This document shows, piece by piece, positions 6,246-12,805 of a stretch of 14,302 nucleotides of DNA. The position numbers and the translations under genes were made by a program. The stretch is taken from the NCBI GenBank assembly GCA_023390635.1, contig JAEWCM010000173.1:1-14302 (forward strand), read 5' to 3'. The notes below the pieces were generated by a model. It had not been told where the DNA came from, searched no databases, and saw only the letters and a program-made list of their open reading frames with translations. Within the stretch, counting starts at the first letter, position 1. Each line of letters begins with the position of its first letter. The DNA comes from Bacillota bacterium (GTDB lineage: Bacteria > Bacillota > Desulfitobacteriia > Desulfitobacteriales > Desulfitobacteriaceae).

Positions 6246-6704
6246 ATGAGTACAACAAGTGTCAGCAAAAATGTCCAATCCAAAACCCCAGCTGCTTCAA
6301 TCATTTTTTACATCCTTGCAGTCGTGCTCTGTATTGCAGCCGCTGCCTTTTTAATCAGAGAAGTCCTTTTTTATCGTTCATCTGTCGATCAATATGTTGC
6401 TCAAGGATACACACAAGCTGAAGTGGCTGCCCAACTAGGTCCTCAACAACTTTTCCCAGACATCTTTCAATCTGTTCTGATGTTTGGCGTATCTGCTTTG
6501 CTGTGGGGAGCTGGTCTAATTAACACAAAAGCAGCTAAAGTTTTTGGTGCTTTAACCTTTGCCGAAACTCACACAGAATCTGAAGTCATTGCCGATTCTG
6601 TTGAAATCGGTGAGAATGCTTTTGAATCTGAGAACACAGAAGTACTAGCAAAAGACATGGTAGAAGAAGATACCTCTGTTGAAGAGGAGAAACCTCAAGT
6701 ATAA
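6246..6704 (+). CDS. small two-helix membrane protein of unknown function with acidic tail
   Basis: I do not recognise this protein of about 152 residues. It has a polar N-terminus, a long hydrophobic helix at about 17-44 (IIFYILAVVLCIAAAAFLI), a polar loop (VDQYVAQGYTQAEVAAQLG), a second helix at about 73-94 (SVLMFGVSALLWGAGLI) and an acidic, Glu/Asp-rich C-terminal tail from about 107 to the end. No catalytic motif is evident. The helical hairpin plus charged tail would fit a membrane anchor or regulator. I favour the ATG at 6246 because AGAAAGGA lies about 11 nt upstream. An ATG at 6237 (3 codons longer) is too close to that site, and one at 6198 (16 codons longer) is almost at the predicted transcription start. 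It forms its own transcription unit, with promoter 6154-6182 and terminator 6722-6760. Confidence 0.75.
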   Translation: MSTTSVSKNVQSKTPAASIIFYILAVVLCIAAAAFLIREVLFYRSSVDQYVAQGYTQAEVAAQLGPQQLFPDIFQSVLMFGVSALLWGAGLINTKAAKVFGALTFAETHTESEVIADSVEIGENAFESENTEVLAKDMVEEDTSVEEEKPQV

Positions 6705-6721
6705 AATCACGATCTGATTTC

Positions 6722-6760
6722 AAAAAAGAGCTGTTGTATAATTTACAACAGCTCTTTTTA
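6722..6760 (+). terminator. strong Rho-independent terminator after the small membrane protein gene
   Basis: A perfect 16-bp stem AAAAAGAGCTGTTGTA (6723-6738) / TACAACAGCTCTTTTT (6744-6759) encloses the 5-nt loop TAATT, with the 3' arm ending in a run of five T. It begins 18 nt after the stop codon. Confidence 0.93.
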
Positions 6761-6775
6761 ATTAATTAATCACCA

Positions 6776-6804
6776 TTGACAAATAAATGAAAAAAGCATA
6801 AATT
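6776..6804 (+). promoter_or_regulatory. sigma-A-type promoter for the enolase-superfamily gene leader
   Basis: A perfect TTGACA (6776-6781) is followed after 17 nt by TAAATT (6799-6804, four of six matches). Transcription would start near 6811, producing an approximately 114-nt leader. The placement directly after the preceding terminator supports a new transcription unit. Confidence 0.55.
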
Positions 6805-6842
6805 TAGTTTAATTCTATTTGGAAAAATGCTTACCAGATAAC

Positions 6843-6883
6843 TGGAGGCAGTGTCATGAAAATGATGCTGCCTCTATTTTTTT
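6843..6883 (+). terminator. attenuator-like terminator hairpin in the leader of the enolase-superfamily gene
   Basis: The arms 6843-6857 and 6862-6876 form a 15-bp RNA stem (core GAGGCAG / CTGCCTC and TCAT / ATGA, with G-U pairs between) capped by a GAAA tetraloop and followed by seven T (6877-6883). It lies 42 nt upstream of the enolase-superfamily ATG and downstream of that gene's promoter, so it would terminate the leader unless prevented. The 5' arm contains GGAGG (6844-6848), the ribosome-binding site of a short leader ORF. A small alternative hairpin CCAG-ATAA-CTGG (6834-6845) competes with the base of the stem. Confidence 0.7.
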
Positions 6884-6921
6884 CCCTCATCAAATTATTA
6901 AATTCAAAATGGGAGGTGTAA
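6856..6921 (+). CDS. putative 21-residue leader peptide, stop codon adjacent to enolase-superfamily start
   Basis: An ATG at 6856 has GGAGG (6844-6848) at an ideal 7-nt spacing and opens a 21-codon frame. It starts MKMMLPLFFSLIKLL, ends NSKWEV, and stops with TAA at 6919-6921, 3 nt before the next ATG at 6925. The peptide is hydrophobic and basic. Its ribosome-binding site is buried in the terminator stem, so an initiating ribosome would open the hairpin and block termination. Its end overlaps the ribosome-binding site GGGAGGTG of the main gene, suggesting translational coupling. It may be a regulatory leader, a small membrane peptide or a coincidence; composition alone cannot decide. Confidence 0.4.
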   Translation: MKMMLPLFFSLIKLLNSKWEV

Positions 6922-6924
6922 CTT

Positions 6925-8118
6925 ATGAAAATTACCAGTGTCCAAATTTATGTCCTAAACAATGAGAAAGCTGCGCATTGGAATCCAGTGATATGCAAAA
7001 TTAACACTGACGAAGAAATTTATGGCTACGGTGAAGCAGCGGTAGGATTCGGAGTTGGCTATCAGGCAGGAGCTGGGATGATCGAAGCTCTTGCTCCTCT
7101 GATTATCGGTGCCGATCCCATGGAAAATGAAGTAATCTGGGAAAAGCTCTATCACTCCAGCTTTTGGGGACTGGGCGGCGGTACGATGGTATTTGCCGGG
7201 ATCAGTGCCATCGACATTGCCCTTTGGGATATTAAAGGAAAAGCACTCGGTGTTCCGGTCTATAAGCTTCTGGGAGGAAAGCAGCGGCCTTCCTTGCGCA
7301 GCTATGCCAGCCAACTGCAATTCGGATGGGATACAGAAGCCCGGGATGTACATGCAGGCAATATCCGCCATGACCCTGCCTTCTATGCGGGAGTAGCACA
7401 AAAAGCCGCAGCAGAAGGCTTTGATGCTATTAAAATTGATTTTATCAATTTTGCTCCAGACGGAAGCATTATTCCTTATACGAAACTTAACCATATTCCA
7501 TTACATGAAATGCGCCATCTTTTTGAAGAAAGGGTTGCAGCCGTACGCAAAGCAATCCCGGAGAATATTGACGTAATTGTGGAAAACCACGCCCTCACTG
7601 ATGCGGTCTCTGCCGTGGAATTCGGGCGCATGCTCGAAGCATACAATATCTATTATTACGAAGAAGTGGCCGGCCCTCTTAATCCGGAAGTATTCAAAGA
7701 AGTAGCCAATCATATCAAAATTCCCCTGGCTTCTGGAGAACGCATTTATTCCCGTTTCGGCTACCTGCCCTTTCTGAAGAATTACTCCCTTAAAGTACTT
7801 CAGCCTGATTTAGGAACAGCCGGAGGTATTACTGAGGTAAAGAAAATCTCCGACTTGGGCTATATTTATGACGCCAGCGTTCAGGTTCATGTGTGTGGAA
7901 GTCCGATTGTAATTGCGGCTACCTTGCACCTGGAAACGGCCATCCCTAACTTTATTATTCATGAGCATCACGCGCCCCGTGAACACAACCGGGCTTTCGG
8001 GGTTTATGATTACCCTGTCCAAAACGGCCAAATTAAGGTGCCTGAATTGCCGGGAATCGGTCAGGAATTATCCGAGTTAGCCATCAAAACAGCGCGCTAT
8101 CACATAACCGTATGCTAA
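6925..8118 (+). CDS. enolase-superfamily enzyme, mandelate racemase / galactonate dehydratase-like
   Basis: The 397-residue protein has the MR_MLE two-domain fold: an N-terminal capping domain (about 1-125, with the family signature AGISAIDIALWDIKGKALGV at 91-110) and a barrel. Barrel residues include K170 and D172 in DAIKIDF, E220 and H222 in VIVENHA, E246 in YYYEEVAGP, E272 in ASGERI, D295 in LQPDLGTAGGI and H322 in VQVHVCGSP. E220/E246/E272 would bind Mg2+. H322 with D295 forms the dyad that abstracts the alpha proton, and H222 is placed like the general acid of galactonate dehydratase. This set fits an acid-sugar dehydratase better than a dipeptide epimerase. The tail has an unusual IIHEHHAPREHNR (344-356). 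The substrate is unknown. The start is clear, with GGGAGGTG 6 nt upstream. The importer operon follows. Confidence 0.88.
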   Translation: MKITSVQIYVLNNEKAAHWNPVICKINTDEEIYGYGEAAVGFGVGYQAGAGMIEALAPLIIGADPMENEVIWEKLYHSSFWGLGGGTMVFAGISAIDIALWDIKGKALGVPVYKLLGGKQRPSLRSYASQLQFGWDTEARDVHAGNIRHDPAFYAGVAQKAAAEGFDAIKIDFINFAPDGSIIPYTKLNHIPLHEMRHLFEERVAAVRKAIPENIDVIVENHALTDAVSAVEFGRMLEAYNIYYYEEVAGPLNPEVFKEVANHIKIPLASGERIYSRFGYLPFLKNYSLKVLQPDLGTAGGITEVKKISDLGYIYDASVQVHVCGSPIVIAATLHLETAIPNFIIHEHHAPREHNRAFGVYDYPVQNGQIKVPELPGIGQELSELAIKTARYHITVC

Positions 8119-8172
8119 TCTCTACCTAAAAATCATTGACAAAATTTCCATTTCTATGATAACTTAGGTACA

Positions 8173-8207
8173 GATATCAGAAGATATCACTGAATTCAGA
8201 AGAATTC
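8173..8207. repeat. two tandem 10-bp-phased palindrome pairs
   Basis: GATATC-AGAA-GATATC (8173-8188) is followed after ACT by GAATTC-AGAA-GAATTC (8192-8207). Each hexamer is itself palindromic. The spacing within each pair is 10 bp and the two pairs are 19 bp apart. The arms differ between pairs in a matched way (AT to TA swaps on both sides) while the AGAA spacer is constant. This could be a double operator facing one side of the helix, or two small RNA hairpins. Confidence 0.7.
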
Positions 8208-8259
8208 CATCGTTCGAGCTAAAATTGCTCTGTTTCAGCTAATTAACTTTTATAATTAC

Positions 8260-8346
8260 GCCGGACAAATAAATAAAAAGAATTTTAAACCATGAAGGTT
8301 TTTCGTATGATTACCTTCATGGTTTTTTATTGTCCGGCACTCCGGA
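8260..8346 (+). terminator. terminator hairpin nested in an outer stem, with an alternative pairing
   Basis: The inner stem AAACCATGAAGGT (8287-8299) / ACCTTCATGGTTT (8313-8325) is a perfect 13 bp followed by TTTTTTATT (T run 8323-8328), an intrinsic terminator. An outer 9-bp stem GCCGGACAA (8260-8268) / TTGTCCGGC (8330-8338) flanks it and can extend into the T run. The outer 3' arm can instead pair TCCGG (8333-8337) with CCGGA (8342-8346). It could simply end the enolase-superfamily transcript 170 nt after its stop codon, or attenuate the importer operon. Confidence 0.7.
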
Positions 8347-8418
8347 GAAAAGATTGGCAAAGCTTTGTATTCCCCCACACTAAAAAACGATCAAATATTT
8401 ATTTTGAGGAGGAAGATT

Positions 8419-10008
8419 ATGAAAAACGTAAAAAAGTTTACTTTGTTGATTGTCCTTATGCTCACCGCTGCCTTAACGCTCACAGCTTGTTCACCTAATT
8501 CCACTTCGGATTCAGCCCAGAAGGATGAACTAGTCATCTATATCGGCCAAGGCATGACCAGCGGCGGTTATGATCCCTGCACAGGCTACGGCATGTACGG
8601 TTACGGCATTTTTCACAGTACTTTATTGAAGTTCAATGCCAAGATCGAAGCTGAGCCTGATTTGGCAGTTGATTACAAAGTCAGTTCTGACGGTTTGAAA
8701 TATACTTACACCCTCCGTGATGACGTCAAATTCTCCGACGGAACCCCTGTGACTGCCCAAGATGTGGCCTTTACTTATTTGACGGCCAAGAACAGCGGTT
8801 CCAGCGTCGATTTGACCATGCTGGAAAAGGCCACAGCTCTCAATAATACTACGGTAGAGTTTACTTTGAACAAGCCCTTCTCTACATTTGCTTCCACCAC
8901 CGCCTTATTGGGCATTGTTCCCGAACATGCTTACGGAGAGAACTATGGTGACAATCCCATCGGGTCCGGTCCTTTCAAGGTTGCCCAGTTGGATAAGGAA
9001 CAGCAGCTGATTGTTGTCCCCAATGAATATTACTATGGAGAAAAATCTCATTTTAAAAAAATTACCATCCTGAATCTAGATGAAGAAACAGCCCTAGCTA
9101 ATGCCAGATCAGGCCAGTTGGATGTGGTCATGGTTAATCCTGAATATTCCAAAGAAACGGTACCAGGCATGCATCTGGTCAGCCTCCCTACCGTGGACAA
9201 CCGGGGCTTCAACCTTCCCACAATAGCAGAAACCACATTAACGGACGGTAAAGTGATCGGCAATAATGTCACAGCCGACCTTGCCATCCGCAAGGCTTTG
9301 AATATCGGGATTGACCGCAAAGCCATCATTGAAAATGCCCTGAACGGCGTAGGCGTTCCTGCCTATGGCCGGGTCGACGCCCTTCCCTGGTTTAACACAG
9401 ACACCCCCTTTGCAGACAACCGGGTAGAAGAAGCACGCCAGATTCTTGAAAATGCCGGTTGGAAAGATACCGATGGAGACGGCATCAGGGAGAAAAACGG
9501 AGTGAAAGCCGAGTTCACGATCACAGGGCGGACTGACGACCTGCAGCGCTATAACCTGGCGGTAGCCCTGAGTCAAAATGCTAAACCTTTAGGCATCAAT
9601 CTTAAAGCTGAATCCCTCGATTGGGCTAAATGCAAAGAGATTTCCCGCACCACCCCTACTTGCTTCGGCAGCGGTGACTACAACCCCATCGATCTGTATA
9701 ATGCTTACTATTCAGGGATGATGAATACTGGGATCAATAACCCCTCCAGCTATAAAAACAAAACTGTCGACGGTTATATTGAAAAAGCCCTGGCTGCCAC
9801 TTCTATAGATGAAGCTATTGAATATTGGAAAAAAGCCCAATGGGACGGCACGACCGGTATCAATGCCGATTATCCCTTCCTCTGGATAGTAAACATTGAC
9901 CATACTTATTTTGTCAGAGATAAGCTGAATTTGGGTAACCAGCTGATCCACCCCCATGGCCACGGTGTTCCTGTAATTGCCAACCTCAATGAATGGCATT
10001 GGAAATAA
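8419..10008 (+). CDS. ABC importer substrate-binding lipoprotein, family 5 (nickel/peptide/oligosaccharide type)
   Basis: The 529-residue SBP_bac_5 protein is the extracellular receptor of the importer. A lipoprotein signal peptide is clear: a basic start (MKNVKK), a hydrophobic stretch, and the lipobox LTAC with the lipidated Cys at 24. Family features include DLAVDYKVSSDGLKYTYTLR leading to DDVKFSDGTPV (81-111), IGSGPFKV, AIRKALNIGIDR and DTDGDGIREKNG (350-361). The last 20 residues contain HPHGHG (511-516) and end NEWHWK; the histidine cluster could contact a metal. Whether the ligand is Ni2+, a metal chelate, a peptide or a sugar acid oligomer is not decidable here. I start at ATG 8419 because GAGGAGGA sits 5 nt upstream and the signal peptide begins there, although the frame is open 18 codons further upstream. 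First gene of a five-gene operon. Confidence 0.88.
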   Translation: MKNVKKFTLLIVLMLTAALTLTACSPNSTSDSAQKDELVIYIGQGMTSGGYDPCTGYGMYGYGIFHSTLLKFNAKIEAEPDLAVDYKVSSDGLKYTYTLRDDVKFSDGTPVTAQDVAFTYLTAKNSGSSVDLTMLEKATALNNTTVEFTLNKPFSTFASTTALLGIVPEHAYGENYGDNPIGSGPFKVAQLDKEQQLIVVPNEYYYGEKSHFKKITILNLDEETALANARSGQLDVVMVNPEYSKETVPGMHLVSLPTVDNRGFNLPTIAETTLTDGKVIGNNVTADLAIRKALNIGIDRKAIIENALNGVGVPAYGRVDALPWFNTDTPFADNRVEEARQILENAGWKDTDGDGIREKNGVKAEFTITGRTDDLQRYNLAVALSQNAKPLGINLKAESLDWAKCKEISRTTPTCFGSGDYNPIDLYNAYYSGMMNTGINNPSSYKNKTVDGYIEKALAATSIDEAIEYWKKAQWDGTTGINADYPFLWIVNIDHTYFVRDKLNLGNQLIHPHGHGVPVIANLNEWHWK

Positions 10009-10023
10009 ATGAGGAGGGAAGAA

Positions 10024-11013
10024 ATGAATAAGCCGTTCCTCCGTTATCTTAGTTCAGCCCTTTTGCGCATGGTACTCCTCCTTATCGGCGTCAGTGTGCT
10101 CACTTTTATGCTCATCATATCCTCTCCCATTGATCCTGTGGATGCCTATGTTGGCTCTGAATCCAATGTATCGCAGGAACAGCGGGACAACGTTGCCGAA
10201 TATTGGGGGTTGAACAAACCTCCTCTGGAGCGGTATTTTATCTGGGCAGGAAATGTTTTGCACGGTGATATGGGTGAATCGATTACTTACCGCCAGCCGG
10301 TTTTAAAAATTATCGGTGAAAGGTTCCAGGCCTCCTTGCTTCTCATGGGCACAGCCTGGTTCCTCTCCGGGGTACTGGGCTTTGTTATGGGAATTGTGGC
10401 CGGTGTCTATAAAGGCAGGCTTATCGATAAAGGAATTAAATGGTTCTGTCTGACCCTATCCTCCACCCCCACTTTTTGGCTCGGTCTTCTGGCCCTGACT
10501 GTTTTTTCGGTCCAGTTAGGCTGGTTCCCCCTTGGTCTTTCCGCTCCCATCGGTAAAATAGCTTCGGAAGTCACTTGGGCCGACCGCATCCATCATCTGG
10601 TCCTGCCGGCTCTTGTCCTCAGCGTCACCGGAGTTTCCAATATCGCCTTGCATACCAGAACTAAAATTATCGACGTAATGCAAAGCGATTATATGCTGTT
10701 TGCCGAGGCCCGGGGGGAATCAACCTGGGCCAGGGTCAGGCGGCATGGCTTACGCAATATTGCCATCCCCGCCCTGACCTTGCAATTCGCTTCTTTCAGT
10801 GAGCTGTTCGGCGGCAGTGTCCTGGCCGAGCAGGTTTTCTCCTATCCGGGTCTGGGCAATGCAGCCACCACAGCCGGTTTAAAGGGAGACGTCCCTCTTT
10901 TGTTGGGAATCGCCCTTTTCAGCGCCTTTTTTGTTTTTGCCGGAAACCTTACCGCCAATTTACTCTACGGCCTGCTTAATCCACAGATCAGGGAGGGTGC
11001 TGTCCATGAATGA
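10024..11013 (+). CDS. ABC importer permease 1 (DppB/NikB type)
   Basis: The 329-residue inner-membrane permease has the DppB/NikB layout: TM1 at about 12-32, an extracytoplasmic stretch with SPIDPVDAYVG and GDMGESITYRQPV, then a BPD_transp_1 core of about five helices (101-320). The cytoplasmic EAA coupling loop, which docks on an ATPase, reads AEARGESTWARVRRHGLRNI (227-246). It is followed by LAEQVFSYPGLGNA (267-280), typical of this branch. It forms the channel with the second permease. The start ATG at 10024 has GAGGAGGG 5 nt upstream. An ATG at 10009 in the same frame overlaps that site and is rejected. The preceding receptor gene ends at 10008 and the next permease gene starts inside this gene's end. 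Confidence 0.92.
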   Translation: MNKPFLRYLSSALLRMVLLLIGVSVLTFMLIISSPIDPVDAYVGSESNVSQEQRDNVAEYWGLNKPPLERYFIWAGNVLHGDMGESITYRQPVLKIIGERFQASLLLMGTAWFLSGVLGFVMGIVAGVYKGRLIDKGIKWFCLTLSSTPTFWLGLLALTVFSVQLGWFPLGLSAPIGKIASEVTWADRIHHLVLPALVLSVTGVSNIALHTRTKIIDVMQSDYMLFAEARGESTWARVRRHGLRNIAIPALTLQFASFSELFGGSVLAEQVFSYPGLGNAATTAGLKGDVPLLLGIALFSAFFVFAGNLTANLLYGLLNPQIREGAVHE

Positions 11014-11863
11014 TACGCTTGCCATTGGCCGCAAAGCCCACTTTAGGCTTAACCGCCGGACCACGACTCTGATCATGTGCCTTGGTGCCTTCCTCTTCCT
11101 GGCCTTTATTGCCATAATGGGAATCGTCATGAAGCAAGAAGCCTATATGCCAGATTATGGTGCCAAGCAGCTTGCTCCTTCCCTTTCCCATTGGTTCGGC
11201 ACCGATTACCTGGGAAGAGATATGTTCGCCCGGACCGTCAAGGGCCTCTCCACCAGTATTCTCATTGGTACACTGGCCGCCGGTGTCAGTGCTTCGATTG
11301 CTTTAATCTTTGGCCTGCTTTCGGCAACGGTGGGAGGAAAAACGGATAAAGTGATCAATTGGCTGGTTGATCTGTGCATGGGTGTTCCTCACATTATCCT
11401 GCTCATGCTCATTTCCTTTATGCTGGGCAAAGGAGTTCACGGTGTCATCATCGGAGTGGCCTTAACTCACTGGCCTAACCTGACCCGTGTCATCCGGGCT
11501 GAAGTTTTGCAGATCCGTTCCAGTCATTATGTGAAAGCAGCAGGGAAAATGGGAGCCAATTCCTGGACGATTGCCAAAAATCATATTGTTCCTCATGTTC
11601 TTCCTCAGTTCATTATTGGTCTCATCCTCCTTTTTCCTCATGCCATCCTTCATGAAGCAGCCATCACCTTTTTAGGCTATGGTCTGCCTTTGGATATGCC
11701 GGCCATTGGTGTGATTCTTTCTGAAGCCATGAAGCATATTTCCACCGGAATGTGGTGGCTCGTACTCTTCCCTGGCCTTTCCCTTCTGGCGGTGGTTATG
11801 ATGTTTGACGCTCTGGGGGAAAATCTGAAAATTTTACTTGATCCGGGCAGTTCTCATGAATAA
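11006..11863 (+). CDS. ABC importer permease 2 (DppC/NikC type)
   Basis: The 285-residue permease is the DppC/NikC partner. An N-terminal helix at about 22-42 is followed by the OppC_N signature HWFGTDYLGRDMFAR (62-76), then the BPD_transp_1 core with the EAA loop KAAGKMGANSWTIAKNHIVP (177-196), LHEAAITFLGYGLP and the terminal helix. The ATG at 11006 overlaps the upstream permease stop (11011-11013) by 8 nt in ATGAATGA and has AGGGAGGG 8 nt upstream, so the two are translationally coupled. A longer frame upstream to 10931 lies inside the other permease gene and lacks the family N-terminus. A stop codon overlapping AAGGAGG leads straight into the ATPase gene. Confidence 0.92.
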   Translation: MNDTLAIGRKAHFRLNRRTTTLIMCLGAFLFLAFIAIMGIVMKQEAYMPDYGAKQLAPSLSHWFGTDYLGRDMFARTVKGLSTSILIGTLAAGVSASIALIFGLLSATVGGKTDKVINWLVDLCMGVPHIILLMLISFMLGKGVHGVIIGVALTHWPNLTRVIRAEVLQIRSSHYVKAAGKMGANSWTIAKNHIVPHVLPQFIIGLILLFPHAILHEAAITFLGYGLPLDMPAIGVILSEAMKHISTGMWWLVLFPGLSLLAVVMMFDALGENLKILLDPGSSHE

Positions 11864-11878
11864 GGAGGCCAGAAACTT

Positions 11879-12805
11879 GTGAGCATTAACCATGATCAAC
11901 TATTAGAAGTTAAACATTTGGCAGTACGCTTTCATATGTATCAACAAAAGTTTACTCAGCATAACCTTGAGGCTATTTCCGACCTGTCATTAACGGTCCG
12001 TAAAGGAGAAATCCTGGCGGTTGTCGGCTCCAGCGGCTCAGGAAAAAGCCTCCTGGCTCACGCCATTTTAGGTATCCTGCCCGCCAACGCCCAGGTGTTG
12101 GGCAGGATGAGCTATGAGGGACGGCCTCTGACCCCCGATTATCAGAAAGAGCTGAGAGGAGATAAAATTGCCTTTGTTCCCCAATCCATATCCTATCTCG
12201 ATCCACTTATGCAGGTAGGTAAACAGGTCCAGGGCACACATTATTCTCCTGAGAGACAGGAAAAAATTTTTCGCCGCTACGGTCTTAATGAAAAAGTGAG
12301 CCGTCTTTTCCCTTTCCAGCTGTCAGGGGGCATGGCTCGCCGGGTCTTAATCTCCACTGCCGTGATCAGTGCCGCTGAACTCATCATTGCCGATGAACCA
12401 ACCCCCGGTCTGAATCCGGAAATAGCGGAAGAAACGATGAAAAATTTCCGGGAACTGGCCGATCAAGGCTGTGCAGTTCTGCTGATCACTCATGATCTCG
12501 ACTTGGCCCTTGCCTACGCCGATCAGGTAGCGGTTTTCTATGCCGGAACTACGGTAGAGATATCCCCTGCCCAAGACTTTATCCAAGGAGAGAAATTTCT
12601 CCGCCATCCCTACAGCAAAGCCCTCTGGAGAGCCTTACCCCAAAACGGCTTTCAGGCAATGGATGGATTTCAGCCTTATTCAGGACAGCAGCCCACCGGC
12701 TGCTTGTTTGCAAACCGCTGTCCTGACCGGAGTAATGAGTGCAGCGGTACCATCCCTCTGAAGCAGATACGGGGAGGTGAAGTACGCTGTGTCCATGCAT
12801 CTTGA
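11879..12805 (+). CDS. ABC importer ATPase 1 with oligopeptide-type C-terminal domain (DppD/NikD type)
   Basis: The 308-residue ATPase powers the importer from the cytoplasmic face. Walker A is GSSGSGKS (50-57), the Q-loop Gln is 102 (FVPQSISYLDPL), the signature is LSGGM (148-152), Walker B is LIIADEP (168-174) and the switch histidine is H205 in LLITHD. The C-terminal oligo_HPY region has HPYSKAL (243-249) and four cysteines in the usual pattern (C275, C281, C288, C304). In relatives this Cys set can hold an iron-sulfur cluster, and all four are present here. The start is GTG at 11879, 10 nt after AAGGAGG, which overlaps the permease 2 stop codon. The signature motif is LSGGM rather than LSGGQ, a minor variation. 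Confidence 0.92.
   Translation: MSINHDQLLEVKHLAVRFHMYQQKFTQHNLEAISDLSLTVRKGEILAVVGSSGSGKSLLAHAILGILPANAQVLGRMSYEGRPLTPDYQKELRGDKIAFVPQSISYLDPLMQVGKQVQGTHYSPERQEKIFRRYGLNEKVSRLFPFQLSGGMARRVLISTAVISAAELIIADEPTPGLNPEIAEETMKNFRELADQGCAVLLITHDLDLALAYADQVAVFYAGTTVEISPAQDFIQGEKFLRHPYSKALWRALPQNGFQAMDGFQPYSGQQPTGCLFANRCPDRSNECSGTIPLKQIRGGEVRCVHAS

Larger units (their letters stand above)
8119..8418 (+). promoter_or_regulatory. importer-operon control region (about 300 nt without a gene)
   Basis: In order the region holds a TTGACA at 8136-8141 without a convincing -10, tandem palindrome pairs (8173-8207), a perfect TATAAT at 8251-8256 whose -35 region is poor (TTGCTC at 8225-8230, 20-nt spacer), and a hairpin complex at 8260-8346 including a terminator. 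A T/A-rich stretch then leads to the importer ribosome-binding site GAGGAGGA (8406-8413). Transcription from the TATAAT would begin near 8263, right at the outer hairpin arm. A promoter with a weak -35 and repeats centred about 70 bp upstream suggests activator control, which is an inference. Confidence 0.45.

Noticed and set aside
6925..8118. Assignment of the enolase-superfamily gene as L-Ala-D/L-Glu epimerase beside a muropeptide importer
   Set aside because: That enzyme uses lysines on both sides (KxK and a distal K). Here the positions are KxD, ENH and a distal His, as in acid-sugar dehydratases.
8192..8207. CodY box centred on TTCAGAA
   Set aside because: Only the central seven bases fit; the flanking AATT arms of the consensus are absent.
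8260..8338. Terminal inverted repeats of a miniature transposable element
   Set aside because: There are no flanking target duplications (the bases outside differ), and the inner hairpin with T run explains it as a terminator.
8292..8498. A 68-codon reading frame running through the importer terminator and into the receptor gene
   Set aside because: It has no ribosome-binding site, starts inside a terminator stem, and overlaps the well-supported lipoprotein start in another frame.
10931..11005. Longer N-terminus of permease 2
   Set aside because: It lies entirely within permease 1, does not resemble DppC/NikC N-termini, and the ATG at 11006 has a well-placed ribosome-binding site.
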